A DNA stretch of 64,000 nt. Origin: Mycobacterium malmoense (GTDB lineage Bacteria > Actinomycetota > Actinomycetes > Mycobacteriales > Mycobacteriaceae). Shown in pieces: positions 53,141 to 63,700 of this stretch (positions are counted from its first letter, which is position 1; each line of letters begins with the position of its first letter). The DNA lies in the NCBI RefSeq assembly GCF_019645855.1, contig NZ_CP080999.1, positions 2,232,001 to 2,296,000 of the forward strand. The letters are read 5' to 3'. Under the pieces are notes generated by a model. That model was not told the DNA's origin, searched no databases, and worked only from the letters and a program-made list of their open reading frames with translations. The position numbers were made by a program, and so were the translations under genes.

Positions 53141-56100
53141 TCAGCCGTTCGCGTTGCCGTTGGCATGGCCGTTGCCGAACAACGGTAGCGCCTGACTAAG
53201 GTCGTGGCCAGGGTCATGGTCGATTGGTTCCGCGCCGTTGTCGTGGCCGTTGCCGTTGGCTTCGAGGGCAATCGGTCGACGCGACAGGACACCCTGCCCG
53301 AACAGCGGTAGCGAGTGGCCGGGATCGCGGTCGGTCTTATGGTTGCCGTTGCCATTGCTCGCCGACTCCAATGCCAACGTCGATTCCCGGAGATCGTAGG
53401 TCAGGTGATCCGGCAGGGCGCTGAGGTCGAACAAGGGAAGCGCGTGGTCGGGTGGACGGTCAACTGGCGCTTCGCGATCCGGGCGGCCCGACGTCGCTTT
53501 GCGCCCGTTAGCGGCGGGTGACGAGATGTGCGACTTGTGGCCGGGGACGAGTTTCAGGCGGACGAGTAGGTCGTCGGAAATCCATGGCCGCTCCCGTTGC
53601 TCGCCAGCGTCGCGGGTCGCCGTTGAAGGATGCACCGAAGCCCAAGTGTCCCGGCTGGGAATGACTTTCATCCGGACCAGTTGTTCGGTTAACTGGTCCA
53701 GTTGTTGCTGCTTCTTCTGGTGGGCCGCGTAAACCTGGGCCGCGCTCTTTCCGAGGTGCGAGGGCCACCAGTTCTTCTGGCCGATCATCGAGGCCAGGGC
53801 CGGCACCGTGATCGTGCGCACCAGGAAGGTGTCGATCAAAATCCCCATCCCGAGGATGAAACCGGCCTCGGCCATCGTGTAGATGCTGGCGGTCATCAGC
53901 CCGAACATCGAGGCGGCAAAGATCAAACCGGCCGAGGTGATGACGCCACCGGTGGAACCCACGGTGCGAATGACGCCGACGCGCACACCGTGCGGCGATT
54001 CGTCGCGGATGCGTGAGATGAGCAACATGTTGTAGTCCGCGCCGACCGCGACAAGCAGAATGAAGGACAATCCGGGCAGGCTCCAGTGCAGGTTCTGCCC
54101 GAGGATCATCTGGAACACCAAGACGCCGAGGCCCATTGCCGACAGGTACGAAAGCAATACCGAACCGATGAGGTAAAGCGGCGCGACGACCGCCCGCAAC
54201 AGGACGACCAGGATCAGGAACACGATGATGATGGTCGCGAAGACGATGAATGCGATGTCGTCGTTGTAATAGTCGCGCGTGTCCTTGAGGCCACTGGGAA
54301 TTCCCGCCACAGACACCGAGGCGTCCGACAATTCGGTGTTGGGCTGCGCCGATTGTGCGGCTTTGATGATCTTCGCGATCTGATCCATGGCCTCGGTGGT
54401 GAACGGACTGAGAGCGCTTTGGATGAGGTAGCGGGCGGCGTGGCCGTCCGGCGAGATGAAGATCGCGGCGCCCTTCTTGAACTCGTCCCTGGTCATGATC
54501 TGCGGGGGAATGTTGAAGCCGGCCATCGACGGTTTGTCGGCGTTATGCTTCATGCTCAATAGGAATTGCGAGGCCTCGCCAAGCCCGCTGCCGATGTTTC
54601 TGGTCTGATCGACCAGTTCCTTCACACCGCCGGCGATTGCTCGGCTGCCGTCCGCGAGGGCATTGGCGCCTTGTTGCGCTTGGTTCATCGTGGATTGGAG
54701 GTTCTTGATGGTCTTCAAGGCGGTGGAGGCCTGGACCAGCGTTTGCTGCACCTTGTCCAGCGTCTGACCGACGGTCTGCGTGCGTTGGGCCGCTTGCAGG
54801 TTATGAGCCATGGCCTTGATGGAGGTAAGGGTTCCATCGTTGTTTGCCGCGACCATCGCCGCCAATCCGGCGCGCGAATTCACGCAACCCGGGTCGACAT
54901 TGCATTCGGGGCTGTCGTTGAGCGCCGTCAACATCGGCGTGGCCCACGCGGCGACGGTTTCAGCGTTTACCGTCGACGCGTCGAGGTTATCGCCGAGTGT
55001 CTTCATCTGCCCGGTGTATTGGGCGCCCTGGTCGAGGGCGCTGATCGCCTTGTCACCGCCCATCATTTGCTCCATGGCTGTCAGCGGCCCGACCACTCCG
55101 CTGAGGCTGGTAAGGGCCCCGGTGACTTGGTCCCGAAGTTGGGCCAGGGCGTCGGCCAACTGGTTGGAGCCGTTGACCAGCTTGTCCAGGTCGTCCCCGT
55201 GGTTTGCGATCTGGTTGGAGGCGTCGTCAAGTTTGCTGCCAACCTCGCCGGCTTGATACGACACCTTGGTCTGTTCCAGCGGTTCCCCGTTGGGCCGGGT
55301 CAGGCCGCGCACCATCGTGATGTCGGGCAGCTGGCTCACCCGGTTGGCCATCTGCTCGAGGTCGGCGAGGGCGGCCGGTGTCTTCAAGTCGTGGGATGAC
55401 TTGATGAACAGCACCATGGGGGTCAGCGCATTCATTGGGAAATGGCGATTCATCGCGTCGTATCCCTTGGAGCTGTCCACGGATGCGGGCATGGTCTTGA
55501 GGTCGTCGTAGTTGAAGCGCATCACGCTCGTGCAACTCGCCAACGTGAGAAGTACGACCAGGCTTCCGACCAGATGGATGCGTGGCCGGCGCACGACCCG
55601 CGTGCCCATAATCCGCCACGTACGAGTGGTCAGGTCGCGTCGGGGCTTGATCCATCCGCGCCGTCCGGCGAGCACGAGCATGGCGGGCAGCAGGGTGGTC
55701 GCGGACAGCAACGCCACTATGACCGAAATCGAAATCGCCGGACCGACAGCCGAAAACACTTCCAGTTTCGTGAAGATCATCGCGAGGAAGGTGATCGCGA
55801 CGGTGGCCGCCGATGCGGCGATCACCTTGCCGATCGACATCAACGCCATCTTCACCGCGCGGTCCGAGTCTTCGCCGCGCCGAACGTAGTCGTGGTAGCG
55901 GCTGATCAGGAAGACGGCGTAATCCGTTCCCGCCCCGATCATGACCGCACTCATCAGGACGACACTCTGCAGGTCCATGGGCAGGCCGAGTTCGGCCAGC
56001 CCGGACAGGACACCCTGCGCGGTCGCGATGGTCGCGCCGATGTTGAGCAGCGGCACCAACATGGTGACCACGTTGCGGTAGATGATGAAGAGGATGATTA

Positions 56101-56818
56101 GCACGCTGGCCACGGTGCCGATCTCGATGAAGTGCGCGTCTTCCTGCGCCATTTCGGTGGCGTCGGCGATGGTCGCCAACGGTCCGCTGACGTAAGCGGT
56201 CAGCGTGCTACCCGAGGTGACCTCTTTGGCGATCTCTTTGACGTGTTTGTATCCCGCAATTGTTGTGGGCGCCGTGGCCGCACCGGGAAACGAGACCGGC
56301 AGGATGAAGGCCTTGCCGTCCTTGCTGGCCAAGACTTCGCGCATCTGCGGGGTGCTGAGGAAATCCTGCACCGTCATCTTGTCCTGCGTGTCTTGGTGCA
56401 GCTTGTCCACCAGCTTGCGGTAGAGACCCTCGTCGGCGGGTGAAATGCCGTTTTCGTCGGTCAGCAGGATCATCAGGAGGGAACCGCCGCCGCCCAACGG
56501 ATTTGCGCCGCCCGAGTCAGGATCTCCGGCTTTTTTCGAATCTCCGGGGCCTTTGGGGGCCGCGGAGTCCGCGCCTGGCGTAGCGAAGGCCTTGGCCATT
56601 TCCTGATTGACGACCATCGTCGGGGCATCGTCCGGCAGGGGTTTTTCCTCGTGCTTGCCGGCTTCGACCATCAGCGGCGGTAGGGTCAGCGCCAGGGTGG
56701 CCGCGAACGCGATCCAGCAGGCGACGACGAGCAGCGGCCACCGCACGACCACATCACTGACGCGGTCGAAAATTCCCCCAGGCTTGGCTGCCTCGCCCGT
56801 GCCAGTCCGGCTCGACAC
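53141..56818 (-). CDS. mmpL12: MmpL-family RND lipid transporter
   Basis: 1225 residues from GTG 56818. It has two MMPL halves, each with a large exterior loop. Landmarks are VVVRWPLLVVACWIAF (first helix), GAGTDYAVFLISRYHDY (mid-membrane), YNYDD-like FNYDDLKTMPASVDSS, and VAVGADYNMLLISRIRDE with the proton-relay Asp-Tyr pair. It belongs to the MmpL8/10/12 group that exports acylated trehalose and LOS-type lipids. The C-terminal 200 residues are cytosolic and unusual: three LPLF repeats (in DHALPLF, GHSLPLF, SQALPLF) separated by Asn/Gly-rich linkers. Symbol by synteny with fadD25. Confidence 0.9.
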   Translation of the reverse strand: MSSRTGTGEAAKPGGIFDRVSDVVVRWPLLVVACWIAFAATLALTLPPLMVEAGKHEEKPLPDDAPTMVVNQEMAKAFATPGADSAAPKGPGDSKKAGDPDSGGANPLGGGGSLLMILLTDENGISPADEGLYRKLVDKLHQDTQDKMTVQDFLSTPQMREVLASKDGKAFILPVSFPGAATAPTTIAGYKHVKEIAKEVTSGSTLTAYVSGPLATIADATEMAQEDAHFIEIGTVASVLIILFIIYRNVVTMLVPLLNIGATIATAQGVLSGLAELGLPMDLQSVVLMSAVMIGAGTDYAVFLISRYHDYVRRGEDSDRAVKMALMSIGKVIAASAATVAITFLAMIFTKLEVFSAVGPAISISVIVALLSATTLLPAMLVLAGRRGWIKPRRDLTTRTWRIMGTRVVRRPRIHLVGSLVVLLTLASCTSVMRFNYDDLKTMPASVDSSKGYDAMNRHFPMNALTPMVLFIKSSHDLKTPAALADLEQMANRVSQLPDITMVRGLTRPNGEPLEQTKVSYQAGEVGSKLDDASNQIANHGDDLDKLVNGSNQLADALAQLRDQVTGALTSLSGVVGPLTAMEQMMGGDKAISALDQGAQYTGQMKTLGDNLDASTVNAETVAAWATPMLTALNDSPECNVDPGCVNSRAGLAAMVAANNDGTLTSIKAMAHNLQAAQRTQTVGQTLDKVQQTLVQASTALKTIKNLQSTMNQAQQGANALADGSRAIAGGVKELVDQTRNIGSGLGEASQFLLSMKHNADKPSMAGFNIPPQIMTRDEFKKGAAIFISPDGHAARYLIQSALSPFTTEAMDQIAKIIKAAQSAQPNTELSDASVSVAGIPSGLKDTRDYYNDDIAFIVFATIIIVFLILVVLLRAVVAPLYLIGSVLLSYLSAMGLGVLVFQMILGQNLHWSLPGLSFILLVAVGADYNMLLISRIRDESPHGVRVGVIRTVGSTGGVITSAGLIFAASMFGLMTASIYTMAEAGFILGMGILIDTFLVRTITVPALASMIGQKNWWPSHLGKSAAQVYAAHQKKQQQLDQLTEQLVRMKVIPSRDTWASVHPSTATRDAGEQRERPWISDDLLVRLKLVPGHKSHISSPAANGRKATSGRPDREAPVDRPPDHALPLFDLSALPDHLTYDLRESTLALESASNGNGNHKTDRDPGHSLPLFGQGVLSRRPIALEANGNGHDNGAEPIDHDPGHDLSQALPLFGNGHANGNANG

Positions 56819-56971
56819 CCAACCAACCCTACAATCAAGCCTCTCCGCGCGTCGGGTAATCGCGGTCAAGGACCCGTTGTGACCTTTGATGTGATTTTTC
56901 AGTGGTGGCCAGGCTTGACCGACCGGCAGTCACCATCTGTGAGCCCGTGCGCACGGACTTCGAAGAGCTCG

Positions 56972-57745
56972 TCAAATACCGCCTATGCCCTTGAAGAAAA
57001 ACGCGATTGCCGTGGCAGCTAGCCCAGTCTGGATAATCTGCCGCTGATGACCTTGGATCCATGTGTTCAACTTGTTCAACTGCCGGATCGTCGCCTCAGT
57101 TTTGTGCGGCGCCACCAAGTAGCTGACTAGGGGAATTTCGACGAACGCAAGCACCTGCAGCGTGAATATGACGAATACGAGTAACTGCGTACCGGTAGGT
57201 GCTTTCGAGGCCATGATGGCGGTCAGTGCCATTGGGCCCTCGACCGGCGGGAACGTGGACATGATTCCGACGACGAACGCTGGCCAAACACAGTCGGATC
57301 GCAGTATGCGGTGATTAAAGGCCACTAAGCGCGACACTAGGGACGGTTTGCTTGGCTGTGGTGCCGCACTCGGCTCATCGCCGCCCGGTATCGTCACCGG
57401 TACCCGCGCCGCTAACCGCGCACGTTGTTCACGGGCCACCATGGTCGCGAGGGCAAGCGATGCGAGAACTGCAATGGCGATGTGTAGACGGTTGCCCTCG
57501 AGAATTATGATCGCAGACCTGAATTCGTTTGCCGTGGAGATCGCTGCTTGTATGGCTACCAAAGCGACGTCTCGCAGCAGCAGCAACACTGCGACTCCGA
57601 TGCCGATTCCCACTAGCATGCCGCCCGCCCAGCAAGCGAGCAAATTATGCATGGCTCGGCGTCGCGACATCAAAACGAACGCAAGTCCAAGCCGCATGGG
57701 ATCGGTCAGTAACACAAATCCCATGAGCAGCACGTAACCCCACAT
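56972..57745 (-). CDS. Gap/Sap-like integral membrane protein (LOS or lipid export accessory)
   Basis: 257 residues with six hydrophobic segments: LLMGFVLLTDPMRLGLAFVL at the start, LVGIGIGVAVLLLL, IAIAVLASLALATMV, and after a central hydrophilic loop FVVGIMSTFPPVEGPMALTA and LLVFVIFTLQVLAFVEIPLV. Same family as Gap (glycopeptidolipid export in M. smegmatis) and Sap (sulfolipid addressing protein). It partners with MmpL transporters in those systems, and lies 153 bp from the MmpL start here. Confidence 0.85.
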   Translation of the reverse strand: MWGYVLLMGFVLLTDPMRLGLAFVLMSRRRAMHNLLACWAGGMLVGIGIGVAVLLLLRDVALVAIQAAISTANEFRSAIIILEGNRLHIAIAVLASLALATMVAREQRARLAARVPVTIPGGDEPSAAPQPSKPSLVSRLVAFNHRILRSDCVWPAFVVGIMSTFPPVEGPMALTAIMASKAPTGTQLLVFVIFTLQVLAFVEIPLVSYLVAPHKTEATIRQLNKLNTWIQGHQRQIIQTGLAATAIAFFFKGIGGI

Positions 57746-57905
57746 CGCTTGGGACGTTACCCTGTTCCGGCGTATCTCGCGGCCTAACTGGCCGATTGAA
57801 CCGACGGCGAACTACCCGACGATCAGGGTCATGGCTAACTGCAACGGTACCAGGCGAGTCGTCGCATGTGGTTGATGTCGCCAAAGGTGGGGCTCAACGG
57901 TCATC

Positions 57906-59156
57906 TCACACGCCAACCCGGACGGTCTGCTCCAAAAGATCGGCGGCGGTGGCAACGCCGACGGCGGGTTTGGTCATTCGCGGTGCGATCTCACGAGCTC
58001 GGGCCACGCAATCCGGCGCGAGGATTTTGCGGAGCCGCGCGACCAGCGACTTCCGGGTGATGTTCGAAAGCCGCTTGGCGGAACCGACTTTCAGCCGCTT
58101 GACCTGGGTCGCCCAGATGAACTGATCGGCCACATCCCACAGGATCAGCGTCGGGAGGCCAGCTCGCAACCCGGCAGCGGTGGTGCCGGCGCCACCATGA
58201 TGCACGGCCGCGCGGCACCTCGGCAAGATGGTCGTGTAGTTGACCTGGCCGACGAGCCTCACATGATCGGGATGCGGCGTGGGGGAGGAGCCGTCAGCGC
58301 CGGAATAGATCAACGCCCGCTCGCCCAGCTCCGCGCAGGCCTGCGCGATCATGGCCACCGTATCGGCGGGGGATTGGACCGGAGTGCTGCCAAAACCGAA
58401 GTAGATCGGCGGTTTTCCCGCGGCGATCCAGGACGCAACATCATCGTCGTTGTCCGCCGCCAACTCCAAAGTCAGCGCACCGACGAATGGGCGTCGGCCG
58501 TTCCATTCCGCCGCAAGCCCCGGAAACACCGCTTGATCGTAGGCCTGGATTTCCAGCGTTCCCCCGTCGGCCATCCGGCGTGCCGCGGGGACCGCCGCGC
58601 GCGGCAGGCCGAGTTCGCGGCGTTGCGCGTCCTCGTCTGCCTTGGTGATATGCGAATACAGCCACCAGCCCGCCGTCAGTGTCGTGCGGACCACCGGCGC
58701 CGGTGACGGTAGAAATGGCACGCCAATCTGGCCGTTGACCCGCACCGGGAAGTGATGCAGCCCTGCCACCGGAATGTCGTAGTACTCCGCCACATTCGCG
58801 ACCACACCGTGATAGGTCTGGCCCGTCAACAGCAGGTCGGCCCCGTCGGCCAGCGCGGTAAGCGTCCGGCTCATCTCCGCCCAGCCCTCGACGAAAAGCT
58901 CCTTGCCGGCACGCACGAAGTTGGCGGGGTTTTGGATTTTGAAGGCGTTGTGCGTGAAGTCCGCGACGGCGACGATCTGCTCACCCGTGTCGGGTCCGTA
59001 GGCGACGGCGGACAGCCCGGCGGACTGCACGAAGCCAACCAGGTTGGGCGGCACCGCCATTCGGACCTCGTGTCCTCGGCGCCGCAGCTCCACACCGACC
59101 GTGGCGCAGGGCTCGACGTCGCCGCGAGTTCCGTGGGCCGCCAGAACAAACTTCAT
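57906..59156 (-). CDS. GT1-family UDP-glycosyltransferase
   Basis: 416 residues, ATG 59156. It reads MKFVLAAHGTRGDVEPC, the start typical of mycobacterial GPL/LOS glycosyltransferases (GtfA/B, Rv1524, Rv1526c). The donor site carries AAVHHGGAGTTAAGLRAGLP and WDVADQFIWA, and GFGSTPV in the middle is the usual hinge. Soluble or peripheral. The sugar cannot be told from sequence. It lies between papA and the Gap-like gene, matching Rv1526c's place next to pks5. Confidence 0.9.
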   Translation of the reverse strand: MKFVLAAHGTRGDVEPCATVGVELRRRGHEVRMAVPPNLVGFVQSAGLSAVAYGPDTGEQIVAVADFTHNAFKIQNPANFVRAGKELFVEGWAEMSRTLTALADGADLLLTGQTYHGVVANVAEYYDIPVAGLHHFPVRVNGQIGVPFLPSPAPVVRTTLTAGWWLYSHITKADEDAQRRELGLPRAAVPAARRMADGGTLEIQAYDQAVFPGLAAEWNGRRPFVGALTLELAADNDDDVASWIAAGKPPIYFGFGSTPVQSPADTVAMIAQACAELGERALIYSGADGSSPTPHPDHVRLVGQVNYTTILPRCRAAVHHGGAGTTAAGLRAGLPTLILWDVADQFIWATQVKRLKVGSAKRLSNITRKSLVARLRKILAPDCVARAREIAPRMTKPAVGVATAADLLEQTVRVGV

Positions 59157-59202
59157 CGGCGCAACTCTCGGTCGCTGTTCGCGTGCGGAAGTGCTCCGAT
59201 GC

Positions 59203-60648
59203 TTACCTGGCTACGCGAATCGGTACCCCCGCGAAGCTGCCCGCCGCGACCCGGTCGAACACCGACTTCATCTGCTCGGTAAAGCGAGTCACGGACTCCC
59301 GGGCAATCGGGTTGTTCGGGTAGGACACCATGATCGAGACCTCGTCGAACAGACGGAAAACCGTCGAGTACATGTAGGCCGGGCTCCTACCGTCGGTGAA
59401 GGCGGTCGCGTTGACGCCGTCCAGTGCGGTGGCGACGATGGCAGAAAGCGGAGGCAGACCCGCATCCATATAGCTCATCATGGTGAACTGCGGCCCATGT
59501 CTTTTCAGCCACGGCGCCAACTCCAGCACGCGGTCGTACGGCACGTTCGCGAGGTCCATGTTCGCATCGAAGGAAGCCTGAGCGGCGCGCGCGGTCTCTT
59601 CGAACGAGCTCGGGTCGACGGGAACGGTGAACGGCACCACACCGGTGAACCAGCCCACCGTCATGAAATCCGCCGGACTCTTGCGCTTATCGGTGGGAGT
59701 GAGTCCGTAATAGGTTTCCGCGCCGGTCAATTCGTATTGGGCCAGGGCAGCGCAGGCGAACAAGCCGCCGCTGAACCGGGCGCCCGCCTGTTGGCACAGG
59801 GCTTCGAACTGAGCCGTTTGTTCCGGACCCAGCAGCCGCTCCACATGGACGTCCCCGCCGCAGGGTATCGATTGATCACCCAGTGGCAGCGGGAAATCCG
59901 GCAGGGTTCCGTCGTTGGCTTCGGCGAATTCGATCCATTTGCGCACTTCGGGGGAATCCAAGGTCATGGACGACACGCATTGGCTCTCTCGCATGCAGAA
60001 ATCGTCGTAGCTGGCCGCCGGCGGCAACGAAACGGGAGCCTTGCCCTCCAGCAGGGCGTTGTAGTTCATCAGAATCTCCACGTACAACCCGGCGATCAAC
60101 ATCGGGTCGCAGTGGAGGTGGTCGACGACCGCGTACAACGCGAAGCGGTCGTCGTACTGAATGATGCCGAACCTGAAGCAATCCCACTGTAGGGGATCGG
60201 GCGTGGCCAGCACGTGGTCCTGCCATTCCTGCTGGGTCAGCACGCCATACTCTTTCGCGACGAACTGGATATCGCGAGGGTTTTTGATGGTGTGACGGAC
60301 GACATTCTTGGCGCCCTTGTATTCGAACCAGCTGTGGTAGGTGGCGTGGCGCCGAAGGTGCGCGTTGATGACGTACGTCATGGCGCGGATATCGCAGCGT
60401 CCGGGCACATCCCAGGAACCCATCACCGCCCGTGAATAGTCGAGCCCGCGGTCGCGGAACTCGACAAACCCACGGAGATGGCCTATCTGCATAGAGCTGG
60501 GCGGCACCGGACTCACCGGCGCCTGCCGCGCTTTCGCGGCGCAGCCGGGTGTCGGCTGCCAAGTCACCACCGAGCCTGAGCCCGGGTCCCAGTCGTAGGC
60601 GTTTCCAACCCGCAGGCTGTCGTGCTCAGAGCCTCCACCGATGAACAC
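59203..60648 (-). CDS. Polyketide-associated acyltransferase (PapA)
   Basis: 481 residues from GTG 60648 with GAGGAGGGA 5 bp upstream; a GTG at 60687 is rejected. It opens MFIGGGSEHDSLRVG, the start of the PapA3/PapA1 group. Active site HxxxD is His177-Asp181 in VDHLHCDP. Conserved ALAQYELTGAETYYGLTP and DLANVPYDRVLEL follow. It moves Pks-made acyl chains to trehalose or another sugar. It sits 61 bp downstream of the pks stop. Member of the papA3/papA4-type genes found next to pks5 in LOS loci. Confidence 0.92.
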   Translation of the reverse strand: MFIGGGSEHDSLRVGNAYDWDPGSGSVVTWQPTPGCAAKARQAPVSPVPPSSMQIGHLRGFVEFRDRGLDYSRAVMGSWDVPGRCDIRAMTYVINAHLRRHATYHSWFEYKGAKNVVRHTIKNPRDIQFVAKEYGVLTQQEWQDHVLATPDPLQWDCFRFGIIQYDDRFALYAVVDHLHCDPMLIAGLYVEILMNYNALLEGKAPVSLPPAASYDDFCMRESQCVSSMTLDSPEVRKWIEFAEANDGTLPDFPLPLGDQSIPCGGDVHVERLLGPEQTAQFEALCQQAGARFSGGLFACAALAQYELTGAETYYGLTPTDKRKSPADFMTVGWFTGVVPFTVPVDPSSFEETARAAQASFDANMDLANVPYDRVLELAPWLKRHGPQFTMMSYMDAGLPPLSAIVATALDGVNATAFTDGRSPAYMYSTVFRLFDEVSIMVSYPNNPIARESVTRFTEQMKSVFDRVAAGSFAGVPIRVAR

Positions 60649-60709
60649 GTTTCCCTCCTCTATTCCAACCCCTGCAATACAGGTCACTTCGCCGTTGTCA
60701 GGATCTTCG

Positions 60710-63700
60710 TTACGCAGTGGCGTCCTCTTTCGGCGCCAACTTGTCGTAAAGGTGATCCGCCAAACCCCGTACGGTGGTGATGTCGGCAGAGGTGATGCGT
60801 ACCCCTGTTTGGGCTTCGATGTGCGTGCGCAATTCGAGATTGCCCAGCGAGTCGAGGCCGTATTCGGACAGCGGATGGTCCACGTCGATGTTGCGACGCA
60901 GGATTAGACCGATCTGCTCCGACAACAGGCGTCGCAGCCGAGTGGGCCACTCGTCGAGAGGCAGCTCGGCCAGTTCGGCGCGCAATTTGCTTGAGCCCGA
61001 ACGCTTTCCCCCCACGGACTTGAACATTTCAACGAACTTGCTTCGTTCCGCGAACGACGTTATCCACGGTGTCCCGATGAGCGGGCTGTAGCCCGTGTAC
61101 GCGCGGTCGTGGCGCAGCAGCTCCTCGAACGCGTAGGCGCCCTCGTCGGGAGTGATCGCCGCCCCGGAGCCTTCCGCGAAGCCTGCGCCGCGGCCGATCT
61201 CACTCCAGGCTCCCCAGGCGATCGCGACGGCCGGCAAGCCCTGCGCGCGCCGCCAGTGGGTGAAGGCGTCCAGCCAGCTGTTGGCCGCCGCGTAGGCGCC
61301 CTGACCCGGCGAGCCCAGCAACGCGGCCGCCGAGGAGAACGAGCAGAACCAATCCAGCGGCTGACCGGCGGTGGCCTGGTGCAGATTCCACGCGCCGTAC
61401 ACCTTGGGCGCCCAGTCGCGATCGATCAGCTCGTCGGTGATGTTGGTCAGGGTGGCGTCCTCGACCACCGCGGCCGCGTGCAGCACACCACGCAACGGGA
61501 GCCCGGTGGCGCTCGCCGTTGCCACCAACCGCTCCGCGGTGTCGGCCTGGGCGATATCGCCGCACTCCACCACCACGTCGGATCCGATCGAACGGACGAG
61601 TTCGATTGTCTCCAAAGCCTTTAGCGTGGGCTGGGAACGGGAGCTGAGCACGATCCGGCCCGCGCCGGCGGCGGCCATCTTCTCGGCGAGGAACAGCCCC
61701 AGGCCGCCCAGACCGCCGGTGATGATGTAGGAGCCGTCGCGCCGGAAGACCGGCGCCTGCTCGGGCGGAAGCACCACGCTGCTGCGTCCGGCCTGCGGGA
61801 TGTCGAGGATGAGCTTGCCGGTGTGTTCGGCCGCGCTCATCACCCGAATCGCCGTGGCCGCCTCCGCAAGTGGGTAGTGCGTGCTCTCCGGCATCGGCAG
61901 CACACCCTCGGCGGTCAACCGGTACACCGTGCTCAGCAACTCGCTGACCTGCTGGGGATGGCTGACCGACATCAAACCCAAGTCGACGCCCCAGAACGCG
62001 AGGTTGCGACGGAACGGGAAGAGGCCGAGCTTGGTGTCCCCGTAGATGTCACGCTTGCCGATCTCGACGAACCTGCCGCCCAGCGCCAACAGCTTGAGCC
62101 CGGCGAGTTGCGCGGCGCCGGTCACGGAGTTGAGCACGATGTCGACGCCATAGCCGTCAGTGTCGCGGCGGATCTGGTCGGCGAATTCGATGCTGCGCGA
62201 ATCGTAGACATGCTCAATTCCCATGTCCCGCAACAGCTGTCGACGCTGTGAGCTGCCAGCGGTGGCGTAGATCTCGGCCCCCGCCGCCCGGGCGATGGCG
62301 ATCGCGGCCTGCCCGACGCCGCCGGTTCCGGAGTGGATCAGCACCTTGTCGCCGGCCTTGATGCGGGCCAGATCGTTCAGGCCATACCAGGCGGTGGCGT
62401 GCGCGGTGGTCACCGCCGCGGCCTGGGCGTCGGTCAGGCCCGATGGCAGCGGCGTGGCCAGGCGTGCGTCGCAGGTGACGAACGTGGCCCAGCAGCCGTT
62501 GGGTGACATACCCCCGACGTGATCGCCGACCTTGTGGTTGGTGACGTCGGGCCCGACGGCCGTCACCACGCCCGCGAAATCGGTGCCCAGCTGGGGCAGG
62601 ATCCCGTCGAGGCTCTGGTACCGGCCGAACGCGAGCAGGACATCGGCAAAGTTGATGCTCGACGCGGTGACCGCGACTTCGATCTGTCCGGGACCCGGCG
62701 GAACCCGGTCAAACGCGACGAACTCCATGGTCTGCAGGTCGCCCGGCGTCCGGATCTGCATGCGCATTCCGTCGTTTTCGTGGACCGCGATGGTGGATTG
62801 CCGCTCGTCGGGGCGCAGCGGGGCCGGGCACAGGCGCGCGGTGTACCACTCGTCATTGCGCCAGGCGGTCTCGTCTTCTTCCGGCCCGGCCAGCAACAGC
62901 TGCCGCACCACCTGCTCGGCGCCTGTCTGCTCGTCAACGTCGATGTGGGTGGTGTGCAGGTGCGGGTGCTCGGCACCGATCACCCGGAGCAGGCCGCGGA
63001 GTCCGCCCTGATCGAGGTCGGGACGGTCCTCGGACAGCACCTTCTGGGCGTTTCTGGTGACGACGTACAGCCGGGGCGACTGGCCCGGGATTTCCGCCAA
63101 TTCGCGGCTGATGCGAACCGCGTGGCGGACGTAATTGCCGCCGCGCACCGCACTTTCGTCGTCCGGGTTGCCGTTCTTCGGCTCGGTGAGCACGACAACA
63201 CCGGTGAACCCGCCTTTTTCAATCCGACCGCGCAGCCGCTCGGCAAGTGCCCGATGGTCGGCGTGGTGAGGCCAGGACAGGGTGCTGCATTCCGCCTCGT
63301 GGAGCTTCATCGCGTCGGTGAGCGCCGTCGCCACCAGGTCGGCGGCGTCGGAGGTGCTGATCAGCAGCCATGCTCCGGTCTCGGCGGTGGCCACCTCGGG
63401 CAGCTGCCGTTGCTGCCATTCGACGGCCAGCAACCGTTCGGCCATCACACGAGCCCGCTCGCTGGTCGGTGAGGCGCCGGTGCCCATCTGCAGGCCACGC
63501 ACGGCCAGCAGGACGGTGCCGTGCTTGTCCAGGATGTCGAGGTCGGCATCGACGGCTCCGCCGGTCGCCGCGGTCACCCGCGAATAGCAGTAGCGGGCCG
63601 TGTGGACCGGTCCGTAGACCCGCAGCTCGCAAACGCCCAGCGGCAACAGCAGACCGCCGTAGCTGGCGTTGGCGACGCTCGGGTGGGCCGCTACGGACTG

